A stretch of DNA of 64,000 nt from Bin52 sp965213935 (GTDB lineage Bacteria; Pseudomonadota; Alphaproteobacteria; Thalassobaculales; Thalassobaculaceae), in assembly GCA_965213935.1 (NCBI GenBank), contig CBDCAO010000012.1, positions 1,240,001-1,304,000 of the forward strand, written 5' to 3'. The position numbers and the translations under genes are program-made. The notes beneath the pieces were generated by a model. That model worked only from the letters and a program-made list of their open reading frames with translations. It did no database searches and had not been told where the DNA came from. Every line of letters starts with the position of its first letter. Position 1 is the stretch's first letter. Positions 17,394 to 25,605 of this stretch are shown piece after piece.

Positions 17394-18173
17394 AAGGAAC
17401 CCGCGGACCTCGGCGTTGTAGGCGTCGGGATTCTCCAGGTAGGCTGCATGACCCGCGCCGGGGATGCGAATCGAGCGGGCATCGGGGATGATCGCGGTGA
17501 GTTCTTCGCTGCGCTCCGGTGCGATGATCCCGTCTCCTGCTCCCGACAGCACCAGGACCGGCATCGCAAAACCCCGAGCGAGCGGCCGCGTATCGGCGTG
17601 GTGCAGCATCAGGCAGGCCGGTTCCAGGCCGGCGAGCGGGACTTCCGATGCGATCCCGGCGAGTTCGTCCACGACGTCGCTCGACGCCCCCGCCGCCGCC
17701 ATGGCCGAAGCCCGTGTGCGGCCGTAGGCCTCGGGACCCATCCGGCGCCGGTCATCGAGTCTCGCGGTCCAGCGCGGGCCCAGCGGTCCCTCCGCACCGT
17801 CACCGGTCCAGGTGCCGGACAGGATCAGCCGGTCGACCCGTTCCCCGAACAGCCCGGCGAGTCCCTGGGCAATGACACCGCCCATCGAGTGACCGAGCAC
17901 CTGGGTACGGTCGATGTCGAGTGCCGAGAGCAGTGCGGCGGCAACCGCCGCGTAACTCTTGAGGTCGGGGTCCGCCGCAACCGTCTCGCCGTAGCCCGGC
18001 GCATCCCAGGCGACGACACGCCAGTCGCCGGACAAGTCCTCCAGCTGGCAGCGCCACGACCGGCTGTTGCCGCCGATGCCGTGCAGCAGCAGCAGTGCGG
18101 GTCCGCTCCCGGCTTCGCGGTACGACACCGGACCCCTCGCGGTTTGTACGATCCTGCGTTCATGGTCGGTCAT
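17385..18173 (-). CDS. alpha/beta hydrolase
   Basis: This 262-residue alpha/beta hydrolase has 'LLLLHGIGGNSRSW' at the oxyanion hole, the nucleophile elbow 'GHSMGGVIAQ' (Ser at about residue 97), an acid region 'LVLSGAGDGIIAP', and the catalytic His in 'GAGHAAYLENP'. It resembles 3-oxoadipate enol-lactonase (PcaD)/BphD-like members by length and motifs, but true specificity is unknown. It ends beside the MBL-fold gene and lies 22 bases downstream of chrA, so it may share that transcript. Confidence 0.85.
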   Translation of the reverse strand: MTDHERRIVQTARGPVSYREAGSGPALLLLHGIGGNSRSWRCQLEDLSGDWRVVAWDAPGYGETVAADPDLKSYAAVAAALLSALDIDRTQVLGHSMGGVIAQGLAGLFGERVDRLILSGTWTGDGAEGPLGPRWTARLDDRRRMGPEAYGRTRASAMAAAGASSDVVDELAGIASEVPLAGLEPACLMLHHADTRPLARGFAMPVLVLSGAGDGIIAPERSEELTAIIPDARSIRIPGAGHAAYLENPDAYNAEVRGFLAP

Positions 18174-18195
18174 GTCCGGTATCCCTGTCCCCCTG

Positions 18196-19560
18196 CTACA
18201 GCACCGAAAGCATCATGCCTGCGGCGGCGCATCCGGCAAGTGTTCGCAACACGCCCTGGCGAAGCACCGGGAGCAGCAGCACGGCGAGGGCGGTCAGCGC
18301 CAGACTGGCCGGGCGGATGCTGTCCGGCACCGGGATCTCGAAGGCCACCCACGCGAGGCCGCTCGGCACCAGTTCCAAGAAGCTCACGTGCAGTCCGAAC
18401 CAGACCGCCAGGTTCAGCACCACCCCGACCACGGCGGCGGTGATCCCCGACAGTGCTGAAGAGATCGCCCGGTTGCCGCGAAGCCGCTCGACCCACGGCG
18501 CGCCGAGGAAGATCCACAGGAAGCACGGGGTGAAGGTCACCCACAGGGTCACGACGGTACCGAGCACGCCGGACCAGATCGCATCTCCTCCGGCGAGGCG
18601 CGCAGCTCCGAGGAAGCCGACGAACTGGGTGACCAGTATCAGGGGACCCGGCGTGGTCTCGGCAAGTCCGAGCCCGTCCAGCATCTCCTGCGGCGTGAGC
18701 CAGCCGAACGCCGAGACCGCCTGCTGGGCCATGTAGGCCAGAACCGCATAGGCCCCGCCGAAGGTCACCACCGCCAGCTTGCTGAAGAACACCGCCTGGC
18801 GGGCCAGCACGTGCTCGGAACCGAGCAGACCGAGCAGCAGGACGACCGGTGCTGCCCAGAGCACCGCGAAGACCGCGACCAGCATCACGGCACGCCGGGC
18901 ATCGGGCCGGGTATGGTCCAGCCGTCCCGACGCCTCCAGTCGCGCGATCACCGTCTCGCCGTCGCCGTCGCGACCGACCGTCTCGCCGAGGGCCGGGCCG
19001 GTGCGCAACAGGCCGGAAAGCAGTCCTGCGAAGGCGGCACAGGCAACGATCGCCGGGAAGGGGGCCGCGAGCACGAACATCGCAATGAAGGCGGCAATCG
19101 AGATCGCGACCATCACCGCGTCGACCAGTGCCCGCCGGGCAATCCGGACCACCGCCTCGACCACGATGACCAGGACCGCGGCCTTGATCCCCTCGAAGGC
19201 GGCAGTGACCAGGGGAAGGTCGGCCCAGAGCAGGTAGGCGACGCTCAGGGCGAGCATGACAAGGGCGCCCGGCAGGATGAACAACAGCCCGGCAATCAGG
19301 CCGCCGGCGGTCCGGTGGATGAGCCAGCCGATGTAGGTCGCGAGTTGCTGCGCTTCAGGTCCTGGCAACAACATGCAGTAGTTGAGGGCGTGCAGGAACC
19401 GCGTCTCGTCGATCCAGCGCCGCTCCTCGACCACCATGCGGTGCATCAGCGCAATCTGTCCGGCCGGCCCGCCGAAACTCAGGATCCCGACGCGAAGCCA
19501 GACCGCGAACGCCTCTCCGAGCCCGGGAATGCGGTCGGTTTCCCGGAGCGGTGGGGTCAT
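18196..19560 (-). CDS. chrA: chromate transporter, two-domain ChrA
   Basis: This 454-residue inner-membrane protein is built of two homologous halves, as in long-chain CHR proteins. The first half has 'FAVWLRVGILSFGGPAGQIA' and 'LPGPEAQQLATYIG'; the second has 'FSKLAVVTFGGAYAVLAYM' and 'ETTPGPLILVTQFVGFLG'. The repeated 'FGG' and 'PGP' motifs are the family hallmarks. It exports chromate driven by the membrane potential and so gives chromate tolerance; some homologues have other anions as substrate. No chrB regulator is adjacent. Confidence 0.9.
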   Translation of the reverse strand: MTPPLRETDRIPGLGEAFAVWLRVGILSFGGPAGQIALMHRMVVEERRWIDETRFLHALNYCMLLPGPEAQQLATYIGWLIHRTAGGLIAGLLFILPGALVMLALSVAYLLWADLPLVTAAFEGIKAAVLVIVVEAVVRIARRALVDAVMVAISIAAFIAMFVLAAPFPAIVACAAFAGLLSGLLRTGPALGETVGRDGDGETVIARLEASGRLDHTRPDARRAVMLVAVFAVLWAAPVVLLLGLLGSEHVLARQAVFFSKLAVVTFGGAYAVLAYMAQQAVSAFGWLTPQEMLDGLGLAETTPGPLILVTQFVGFLGAARLAGGDAIWSGVLGTVVTLWVTFTPCFLWIFLGAPWVERLRGNRAISSALSGITAAVVGVVLNLAVWFGLHVSFLELVPSGLAWVAFEIPVPDSIRPASLALTALAVLLLPVLRQGVLRTLAGCAAAGMMLSVL

Positions 19561-19921
19561 TCATGTCTCCGGAAGGCCGGTCGGGCCCGGGGTCAGCGTC
19601 TGCGGTCTCCGTATCTGCCAGAACCGGCGCGTACTGTCGAGACGGGCGCGGGCCGGGTCGAGACCGGTGACGGCGCGGTCCCTGCCCGCATCTGACACAG
19701 AAAACTCGAAGCCGTGCGCCGGTCACACCGGCCTGACCCGGCAGTGGGCATTCCGGCTCCAGGCCTGCGGCGCGGGGAGCGGCGGGATTGCCCGGCCCGT
19801 GAGCCCGCGAAACCGATCCCGGGCACGCAGCGTGATGCTGCCGCCCATTCGGGTCCTGATTGACAGCCACACCCGGGCCCGATAGAGCAACTGCGCAACC
19901 CGACAGGAGAACAGACGACCA
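19561..19921. other. intergenic region between chrA and nucleotide-sugar dehydrogenase
   Basis: This stretch of about 360 bases separates two divergent genes. No convincing coding potential was seen. The right end holds the promoter described separately; the remainder is GC-rich without recognisable elements. Confidence 0.6.
19860..19888 (+). promoter_or_regulatory. sigma70-type promoter of the sugar dehydrogenase gene
   Basis: A perfect TTGACA -35 (19860-19865) is followed after 17 bases by TAGAGC (19883-19888) as a partial -10. The start codon GTG lies about 33 bases downstream and is preceded by AGGAGA. Confidence 0.45.
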
Positions 19922-21211
19922 GTGCCCGAACAAGCCATCGCCGTGCTCGGAATCGGCTATGTCGGACTGCCGCTCTCTCTGGCACTCGCGCGTCATCACC
20001 CTCGCGTGGTGGGGTTTGATACGGACCATGGCCGGATTGCCGAGCTCAGGTCGGGGACGGATCGGAACGCCATCCACGGCACTGCGATCGAGATTCCGGC
20101 TGCCCTGGCCCTGACCAGCGAACCCGGGGACATCGCCTGTGCGAGTGTCTACATCGTCACGGTACCGACCCCGATCAGCAGCGATCGCAGGCCCGACCTC
20201 AGTCTGGTCCGCCGCGCCTGTTGCACCATTGCCGCCTCGATCGCGCCCGGCGATCTCGTGATCGTGGAATCGACACTGTATCCCGGCGCCACCGAGGAGG
20301 TATGCGGACCGCTGATCGCGGAGGTGTCCGGCCTGCGGGCCGGCATCGACTTCGCGCTCGGCTATTCGCCGGAACGCATCAGTCCGGGTGACGGACGCCA
20401 CACGCTCGAATCGGTGTCCAGGATCATTTCAGGCCAGGACGGCCCGACGCTCGAGCGCATGGCGGCGCTGTACGGTCCGGCGATCTCCGGCGGCCTGCAC
20501 CGGGCCCCGTCGATCCAGGTGGCCGAAGCCGCCAAGATCGTCGAGAACGTGCAGCGCGATCTCAACATCGCACTAATGAACGAACTGGCAATGATCTTCG
20601 ATCGCCTGGGACTGCGCACGGCTGAAGTGCTCGAGGCGGCGGCGACCAAGTGGAACTTCCAGCGCTTCACCCCGGGCCTGGTCGGCGGTCACTGCATCGG
20701 GGTCGATCCGCACTACCTGATCTCCCGGGCCGAGAGCCTGGGCTACTACCCCGAGGTGATCCGCGCCGCCCGGCGGCTGAACGGTGAACTGCCCGGCTTC
20801 GTCGTCCGGCGCATCCTCACGCTGCTCTCCGGCGCGGCCTGCACCCCGCAGTCAGCCCGGATCGGGGTGCTCGGGATGACCTTCAAGGAGAACGTGTCCG
20901 ACTTCCGCAACAGCCAGTCGCCGGTCATCGTGCACGCACTGCGTGACTACGGTGCCGAGGTGCTGGCGCATGACCCGCATGCCGATGCCACGGCGCTTGC
21001 CGGGGCGACCGGGATCGAGACCTGCGGGCTCGACCGGCTCGCCGGGCTCGACGCCCTGGTCCTCGCGGTTCCGCACTCGGTCTATCTCGAGGGCGCCCCT
21101 GAACGGCTGGCCGGATTGCTGCGGCCCGACGGCGCCCGGGTGCTGATCGACATCAAATCGGCGCTCGACCCGGCCATGCTGGCAGGCGACATCACCTACT
21201 GGAGCCTGTGA
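19922..21211 (+). CDS. nucleotide sugar dehydrogenase (UDP-HexNAc 6-dehydrogenase type)
   Basis: This 429-residue member of the UDP-glucose/GDP-mannose dehydrogenase family has the NAD-binding 'LGIGYVGLPLSLALA' at residues 7-21. The catalytic Cys is in 'GLVGGHCIGVDPHYL', and the C-terminal domain has 'VLGMTFKENVSDFRNS'. The length and the 'GGHCIGVDPHYL' form match the TviB/WbpO group, which oxidises UDP-GalNAc or UDP-GlcNAc to the uronic acid for surface polysaccharides. No glycosyltransferase or polymerase gene adjoins it, so it is an orphan of such a pathway. A promoter with TTGACA precedes it. Confidence 0.88.
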   Translation: MPEQAIAVLGIGYVGLPLSLALARHHPRVVGFDTDHGRIAELRSGTDRNAIHGTAIEIPAALALTSEPGDIACASVYIVTVPTPISSDRRPDLSLVRRACCTIAASIAPGDLVIVESTLYPGATEEVCGPLIAEVSGLRAGIDFALGYSPERISPGDGRHTLESVSRIISGQDGPTLERMAALYGPAISGGLHRAPSIQVAEAAKIVENVQRDLNIALMNELAMIFDRLGLRTAEVLEAAATKWNFQRFTPGLVGGHCIGVDPHYLISRAESLGYYPEVIRAARRLNGELPGFVVRRILTLLSGAACTPQSARIGVLGMTFKENVSDFRNSQSPVIVHALRDYGAEVLAHDPHADATALAGATGIETCGLDRLAGLDALVLAVPHSVYLEGAPERLAGLLRPDGARVLIDIKSALDPAMLAGDITYWSL

Positions 21212-21219
21212 CCGGGCAG

Positions 21220-21849
21220 TCAGCCGCCTCGTGCCTTCAGCGCCGCAATCTGCCCGGGAGTCAGGAAGCGGGTATTCATCGAGCGCAGCATCAGGAACAG
21301 CCGCGCGGTCTCCTCCAGCTCCTCGGTGGCGTAGACCGCGTCCTCGAGCGAGGTTCCCGCCACCACCGGTCCGTGATTGGCCAGCAGGACCGCGTGGTGA
21401 GCCGACGCCATTTCCCGGACCGCGCGGGCAAGATCAAGGTCGCCCGGCGGATAGTACGGTACCAACGGCAGCACACCGATCTTCATCACGTAGTAGGCGG
21501 TGATCGGCGGCAGCACGTTCGCCGGATCGATGTCGGCAAGACAGCTCACGGCCACCGAGTGCGTCGAGTGCAGGTGCACGACGGCACCGGCCGACGGGCG
21601 CTGCCCGTACATCGCCAGGTGAAGGAAGTTCTCCTTGGTGGGAGCATCCCCGGATACCAGCCTGCCGTCGGCATCGAGCCGGGACAGGCGGGCGGGATCG
21701 AGGTCGCCCATGCTGGTGCCGGTGGGCGTCATCAGCCAGCCGTCCTCGAGCCTGACGCTGATGTTGCCGGAACTGCCGAAGGTCAGACCGCGCTCGAACA
21801 TCGACCGGGCCAGTCTGGCGATCGCCTCGCGTTGTGCTGTCTCGGACAT
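21220..21849 (-). CDS. otnC: class II aldolase, 3-oxo-tetronate 4-phosphate decarboxylase-like
   Basis: This 209-residue class II aldolase-fold enzyme has 'LTFGSSGNISVRLEDGW', which is characteristic of the OtnC/YgbL clade. The zinc ligands are in 'VVHLHSTHSVAVSC' and 'LLANHGPVVAG'. OtnC decarboxylates 3-oxo-tetronate 4-phosphate to dihydroxyacetone phosphate, the last step of D-erythronate/D-threonate use. The kinase, isomerase and dehydrogenase of that pathway are in this window at 59-62 kb. It lies 36 bases downstream of mtnP, so a role in cleaving 5-methylthioribulose-1-phosphate (as in Ald2 shunts) is an alternative. The sequence favours OtnC; the context favours a link to MTA. Confidence 0.75.
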   Translation of the reverse strand: MSETAQREAIARLARSMFERGLTFGSSGNISVRLEDGWLMTPTGTSMGDLDPARLSRLDADGRLVSGDAPTKENFLHLAMYGQRPSAGAVVHLHSTHSVAVSCLADIDPANVLPPITAYYVMKIGVLPLVPYYPPGDLDLARAVREMASAHHAVLLANHGPVVAGTSLEDAVYATEELEETARLFLMLRSMNTRFLTPGQIAALKARGG

Positions 21850-21885
21850 GTCCTTCCCTGCCGCGGCCCGGAGCGATCCCCGCGT

Positions 21886-22758
21886 TCAGCCCAGCACGCG
21901 CCCCGCGACTGCGTCGAGCTTCGCCACCAACTCCGGATCACGCATGTCCGGGTGGGTAACGACCGCAGTATCGAGCGCCCGGTCGCCGCCTTCCCGGTCA
22001 ACCTCTGGACGCTCGGCCAGCCGCGGCGCCACCTTCCTGACCAGCGCTCTCGCATTGTCGGCATTGGCGGTCAGGACGCCGATGATCGCCTCCACCGACA
22101 CGCTGTCGTGATCGGGGTGCCAGCAGTCGTAGTCGGTGACCATCGCCACCGTGGCGTAGGGCAGTTCGGCCTCCCGGGCCAGTTTCGCTTCGGGCATGTT
22201 GGTCATGCCGATCACGTCGCAGCCCCAGGACCGGTACAGCATGCTCTCGGCGTAGGTGGAAAACTGCGGACCCTCCATGCACAGGTAGACGCCGCCCCGG
22301 TGCATCACCAGCCCGAGCGACCTGCCCGCCTCCTCCAGCGCATCCTGCAGGCGCGCCGACACCGGGTGAGAGAAGGTGACATGGGCGACACAGCCCGCCC
22401 CGAAGAACGACTTTTCGCGCGCAAAGGTGCGGTCGATGAACTGGTCGACCAGCACGAAATGCCCCGGAGCAAGGTCGTCGCGAAACGAGCCGACGGCACT
22501 GAGTGACAGGACGTCGGTGACGCCGGCCCGCTTCAGCGCATCGATGTTGGCGCGGTAGTTGATCTCGCTCGGTGGCAGGAGGTGGCCACGACCGTGGCGG
22601 GGCAGAAACACGAGCAGCTGCTCCCCGAAGGTCCCGAACAGCAGCTGGTCCGACGGCTCGCCAAACGGCGAAGAGACGGTTTCCCAGCGCCTGTCGGTCA
22701 GCGCCTCGAACTCGTACAGGCCGCTGCCGCCGATGATGCCAAGGACCGCTTGCGCCAT
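21886..22758 (-). CDS. mtnP: S-methyl-5'-thioadenosine phosphorylase
   Basis: This 290-residue trimeric PNP/MTAP-family phosphorylase has the N-terminal 'LGIIGGSGLYEFEAL', the phosphate region 'LPRHGRGHLLPPSEINYRAN', and the substrate region 'MEGPQFSTYAES' followed by 'IGMTNMPEAKLAREAELPYA'. It splits methylthioadenosine into adenine and methylthioribose-1-phosphate in methionine salvage. No mtnA is seen nearby. It lies downstream of the cytochrome bc1 operon on the same strand, 47 bases after petC, and may be read through from it. The OtnC-like aldolase follows. Confidence 0.93.
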   Translation of the reverse strand: MAQAVLGIIGGSGLYEFEALTDRRWETVSSPFGEPSDQLLFGTFGEQLLVFLPRHGRGHLLPPSEINYRANIDALKRAGVTDVLSLSAVGSFRDDLAPGHFVLVDQFIDRTFAREKSFFGAGCVAHVTFSHPVSARLQDALEEAGRSLGLVMHRGGVYLCMEGPQFSTYAESMLYRSWGCDVIGMTNMPEAKLAREAELPYATVAMVTDYDCWHPDHDSVSVEAIIGVLTANADNARALVRKVAPRLAERPEVDREGGDRALDTAVVTHPDMRDPELVAKLDAVAGRVLG

Positions 22759-22805
22759 GTGCCGCTTCCTCCTGCCGGTCCTTGCGGTGCGGTCACCGGA
22801 TCCGG

Positions 22806-23582
22806 TCAGTGCACGTCGGACCAGATCTTTCGCTTGCTGACGTACAGCAGACCGGTCATGACGACCAGAAAGATCATGGTCATCACGCCCATGCGCTTGC
22901 GTTCCTCCATGTTGGGCTCGCTGGCCCAGGCGAGGAAGGCTGTCACATCGTGCGCCTGCTGGGCGACCGTTGCGGCCGTGCCGTCACCGTAGGTGACCCC
23001 GTCCTCGAACAGGGGCGGAGGCATGGCAATCTGGCCGCCGGGAAAGTAGCTGTTGTAGCTCATGCCATCAGCCAGGTCGGTGTCGGACGGCGGATCGGCA
23101 TAGCCGACCAGCACGGCGTTGATGTAGTCCGCACCCCCGCCACGCGCCTCGACGATCAGGGACAGGTCCGGGGGAAAGGCGCCGCTGTTGCTGGCACGTG
23201 CCGCATTCGCGTTCTCGAACGGCGCCGGGAACCGGTCTGCCGGAGTGGCCGGTCGCGGTAATACGTCACCGTTCTCGTCGGGTGCGGCGGGAACCTCGTA
23301 CTCGGCCGCAATTGCCTTGACCTCGGTCTCGGAGAACCCGAGATCGGTCAGGTTGCGGAACGCGATGTAGTCCAGTGAATGGCAGGCGGCGCAGACCTCC
23401 GTATAGACTTGGAAGCCCCGCTGCAGTTCCGCACGATCGTAGGTCCCGAACACGCCGGAAAACGACCAGTCCTGTGCCGGCGGTTCGGCGCCGCCGCCGG
23501 CGGCCCCGGCCGGCATGACAGGACCCGTTGCCAGGACAACGGCGGTTGCGACCGCAACCAGGAGAGCGCGCGCACGCATCAC
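22806..23582 (-). CDS. petC: cytochrome c1 of the bc1 complex
   Basis: This 258-residue cytochrome c1 has a signal peptide (residues 1-27, ending 'PAGAAGG'). The heme c attachment site is 'VCAACHSLDYIAFRNL' (Cys-x2-Cys-His, about residues 68-72). The axial Met is probably in 'LADGMSYNSYFPGGQIAMP', and a single C-terminal membrane anchor runs 'MGVMTMIFLVVMTGLLYVSK'. It passes electrons from the Rieske protein to a soluble cytochrome c in the periplasm. The start overlaps the petB stop by four bases (ATGA), so it is coupled; it is last in petABC. Confidence 0.95.
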   Translation of the reverse strand: MMRARALLVAVATAVVLATGPVMPAGAAGGGAEPPAQDWSFSGVFGTYDRAELQRGFQVYTEVCAACHSLDYIAFRNLTDLGFSETEVKAIAAEYEVPAAPDENGDVLPRPATPADRFPAPFENANAARASNSGAFPPDLSLIVEARGGGADYINAVLVGYADPPSDTDLADGMSYNSYFPGGQIAMPPPLFEDGVTYGDGTAATVAQQAHDVTAFLAWASEPNMEERKRMGVMTMIFLVVMTGLLYVSKRKIWSDVH

Positions 23583-24835
23583 GGTGCCTCCTTCGACACT
23601 GCCGCCGGGGCGACCACGGATCCAGCCGAATCGAGCACCGGCCGGCTAATGCTGCGCGGCAGCGGGCGCGGTGTCTCGAAGATTGACAGCGCGGGAAGCA
23701 GGAGCAGGAAGTGGATGAAGTAGTACGCCGTGCCGATCCGGGCCAGCGCGACATAAATCCCTTCCGGCGGCTTCGCGCCAAGGTAGGTGAGCAGGACGCA
23801 GTCGGCCAGCAGTACCCAGAAGAATATCCTGAAGATCGGCCGGAAACTCGCGCTGCGCACCGGCGAGCGGTCAAGCCAGGGCAGGATGAACAGCACCCCG
23901 ATCGATGCGAACATCGCGATGACGCCAAGCAGCTTGTCGGGAATGGCGCGCAGGATGGCGTAGAACGGCAGGAAATACCACTCGGGAACGATGTGGGCCG
24001 GTGTGACCAGCGGGTCGGCGGGAATGTAGTTGTCCGCGTGCCCCATCGCGTTCGGCAGGAAGAAGACCACGGCCGAGAAGAAGATCAGGAACACGCCGAG
24101 ACCGAACATGTCCTTGACCGTGTAGTAGGGATGGAACGGAATCGAGTCCTGCTGGCCACGGATATCGATGCCGAGCGGATTGTTCGATCCGAAGCGGTGC
24201 AACGCAATCACGTGCAGCACCACCACGCCGACGATCAGGAACGGCAGCAGGTAGTGCAGGGAATAGAACCGGTTCAGCGTCGGGTTGTCGACCGCGAAGC
24301 CGCCCCACAGCAGGGTGACGATCCAGTCGCCGATGCCGGGAACGGCCGAGAACAGGTTGGTGATCACCGTCGCGCCCCAGAAGCTCATCTGGCCCCACGG
24401 CAGGACGTAGCCCATGAAGGCCGTCGCCATCATCAGCAGCAGGATCACGACGCCAAGGATCCACAGCAGCTCGCGCGGTGCCTTGTATGAACCGTAGTAG
24501 AGGCCGCGGAAGATGTGGATGTAGACGACGATGAAGAAGAAACTGGCACCGTTCGAATGGATGTAGCGGATCAACCAGCCATAGTTGACGTCGCGCATGA
24601 TGCGTTCGACGGACGCGAAGGCGTAATCGACATGCGGCGTGTAGTGCATGGCGAGCACGATGCCGGTGACCAGCATGATGACCAGCACCATTCCCGCCAG
24701 AGACCCGAAATTCCACCAGTAGTTGAGGTTCTTCGGCGTGGGGTATTCATGCAGTTCGTGGTGCATGAACGAGAACACCGGCAACCGGTGCTCGATCCAC
24801 CGTACCACCGGATTGGAGAAATTCGGGCCGCTCAT
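23579..24835 (-). CDS. petB: cytochrome b of the bc1 complex
   Basis: This 418-residue polytopic cytochrome b has the family landmarks: 'HYTPHVDYAFASVERIMRDV', 'GYVLPWGQMSFWGATVITNL', heme-ligand His pairs in helices B and D, and the quinol-site 'PEWY' in 'IVPEWYFLPFYAILRAIP'. It oxidises ubiquinol at the Qo site and reduces quinone at the Qi site. The gene follows petA by 11 bases and overlaps petC. The C-terminal extension of about 20 residues after the last helix is unremarkable. Confidence 0.96.
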   Translation of the reverse strand: MSGPNFSNPVVRWIEHRLPVFSFMHHELHEYPTPKNLNYWWNFGSLAGMVLVIMLVTGIVLAMHYTPHVDYAFASVERIMRDVNYGWLIRYIHSNGASFFFIVVYIHIFRGLYYGSYKAPRELLWILGVVILLLMMATAFMGYVLPWGQMSFWGATVITNLFSAVPGIGDWIVTLLWGGFAVDNPTLNRFYSLHYLLPFLIVGVVVLHVIALHRFGSNNPLGIDIRGQQDSIPFHPYYTVKDMFGLGVFLIFFSAVVFFLPNAMGHADNYIPADPLVTPAHIVPEWYFLPFYAILRAIPDKLLGVIAMFASIGVLFILPWLDRSPVRSASFRPIFRIFFWVLLADCVLLTYLGAKPPEGIYVALARIGTAYYFIHFLLLLPALSIFETPRPLPRSISRPVLDSAGSVVAPAAVSKEAP

Positions 24836-24846
24836 CCTTCAGCTCC

Positions 24847-25380
24847 TCACCCGATCCTGATGACCGTATCCGTAATGTAGGTGTAGGGCGGAACCTCGAG
24901 ATTCTCGGGCGCCGGGCCCTTGCGGATACGACCTGAAGTATCGTAGTGCGACCCGTGGCACGGGCAGAACCAGCCTCCCCACTCGCCTCGGGGATCCGTC
25001 GCCTTCTGCCCCAGCGGAACGCAGCCGAGGTGGGTACAGACACCGACCAGGACCAGCATTTCAGGGCGTTCCGCCCTGTCGACATCGGCCTGCGGATCCG
25101 GCAGGCTGTCGAGGTCGACCGCGCTCGCCGCCTCGATCTCCGCGGCGGTGCGGTGTCGCACGAACACCGGCTTGCCCCGCCACAGCACCGTGACCGCCAT
25201 ACCCTCCGCGACCCCAGCGGTGTCGAACTCCGTCGACGCGAGCGCCAGGGTATCGGCCGCCGGGTTCATCTGGTGGATGAATGGCCATGCAACGCAGGCC
25301 CCGCCGACCACGCCCATCGTCGCACTGGCGACATGGATGAAGTCGCGCCTGGTCGCGCCGTCGTGAGTCTCAGCCATCAC
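24847..25380 (-). CDS. petA: ubiquinol-cytochrome c reductase iron-sulfur subunit
   Basis: This 177-residue Rieske protein has an N-terminal twin-arginine motif 'RRDFIHVASATMG' (Arg11-Arg12) followed by the single membrane anchor. The cluster motifs are 'CTHLGCVPLG' and 'CPCHGSHYDTSGR', and a proline loop 'GPAPENLEVPPY' follows. It carries electrons from quinol in cytochrome b to cytochrome c1. It is first in petABC, and the Tat-type signal agrees with folding of the cluster before export. Two consecutive ATG codons are possible starts. Confidence 0.96.
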   Translation of the reverse strand: MMAETHDGATRRDFIHVASATMGVVGGACVAWPFIHQMNPAADTLALASTEFDTAGVAEGMAVTVLWRGKPVFVRHRTAAEIEAASAVDLDSLPDPQADVDRAERPEMLVLVGVCTHLGCVPLGQKATDPRGEWGGWFCPCHGSHYDTSGRIRKGPAPENLEVPPYTYITDTVIRIG

Positions 25381-25481
25381 GTCTGCCTTTTGCCGGTCCC
25401 GGGCTGCCGCCGGCCACAGTCATCCCATGCAGAAACTCGGTCCGCACCGGCATGTCCGTGCGTGTGGGCGGGCAGGCCTTC

Positions 25482-25509
25482 ATACTAGAGGGCGTCGCAA
25501 ATTGCAAAG
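25482..25509 (-). promoter_or_regulatory. candidate promoter of petABC
   Basis: On the minus strand CTTTGC (25504-25509) and TAGTAT (25482-25487) are spaced by 16 bases, about 100 bases upstream of petA. The -10 match is fair and the -35 is weak. Confidence 0.35.
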
Positions 25510-25551
25510 CGCCTTCAGCCGGTATCCGGGCACCGGCAGACAGGGAGCGGA

Positions 25552-25593
25552 CCGGCCCCGGAAGGGGAGGTTCGAACCCTCCCCCGGGGCCGG
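25552..25593. terminator. strong hairpin after metY, T-arm-like
   Basis: A perfect 10-bp stem (CCGGCCCCGG/CCGGGGCCGG) encloses a second stem GGGAGG/CCTCCC that closes the 7-base loop TTCGAAC, with a three-base bulge on one side. It lies just past the metY stop and upstream of petA, so it may end metY transcription. The inner stem-loop copies tRNA T-arm geometry, but no tRNA body is present. Confidence 0.5.
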
Positions 25594-25605
25594 ATCCGTA
25601 CCTCG

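Noticed and set aside
21220..21849. MtnB (methylthioribulose-1-phosphate dehydratase) because it follows mtnP
   Set aside because: The 'FGSSGNISVRL' start and overall pattern fit OtnC/YgbL better; kept as an open alternative only at the level of substrate.
25562..25593. possible tRNA gene from the TTCGAAC loop
   Set aside because: Only a T-arm-like stem-loop is present; no D-arm, anticodon arm or CCA was found within tRNA distance.
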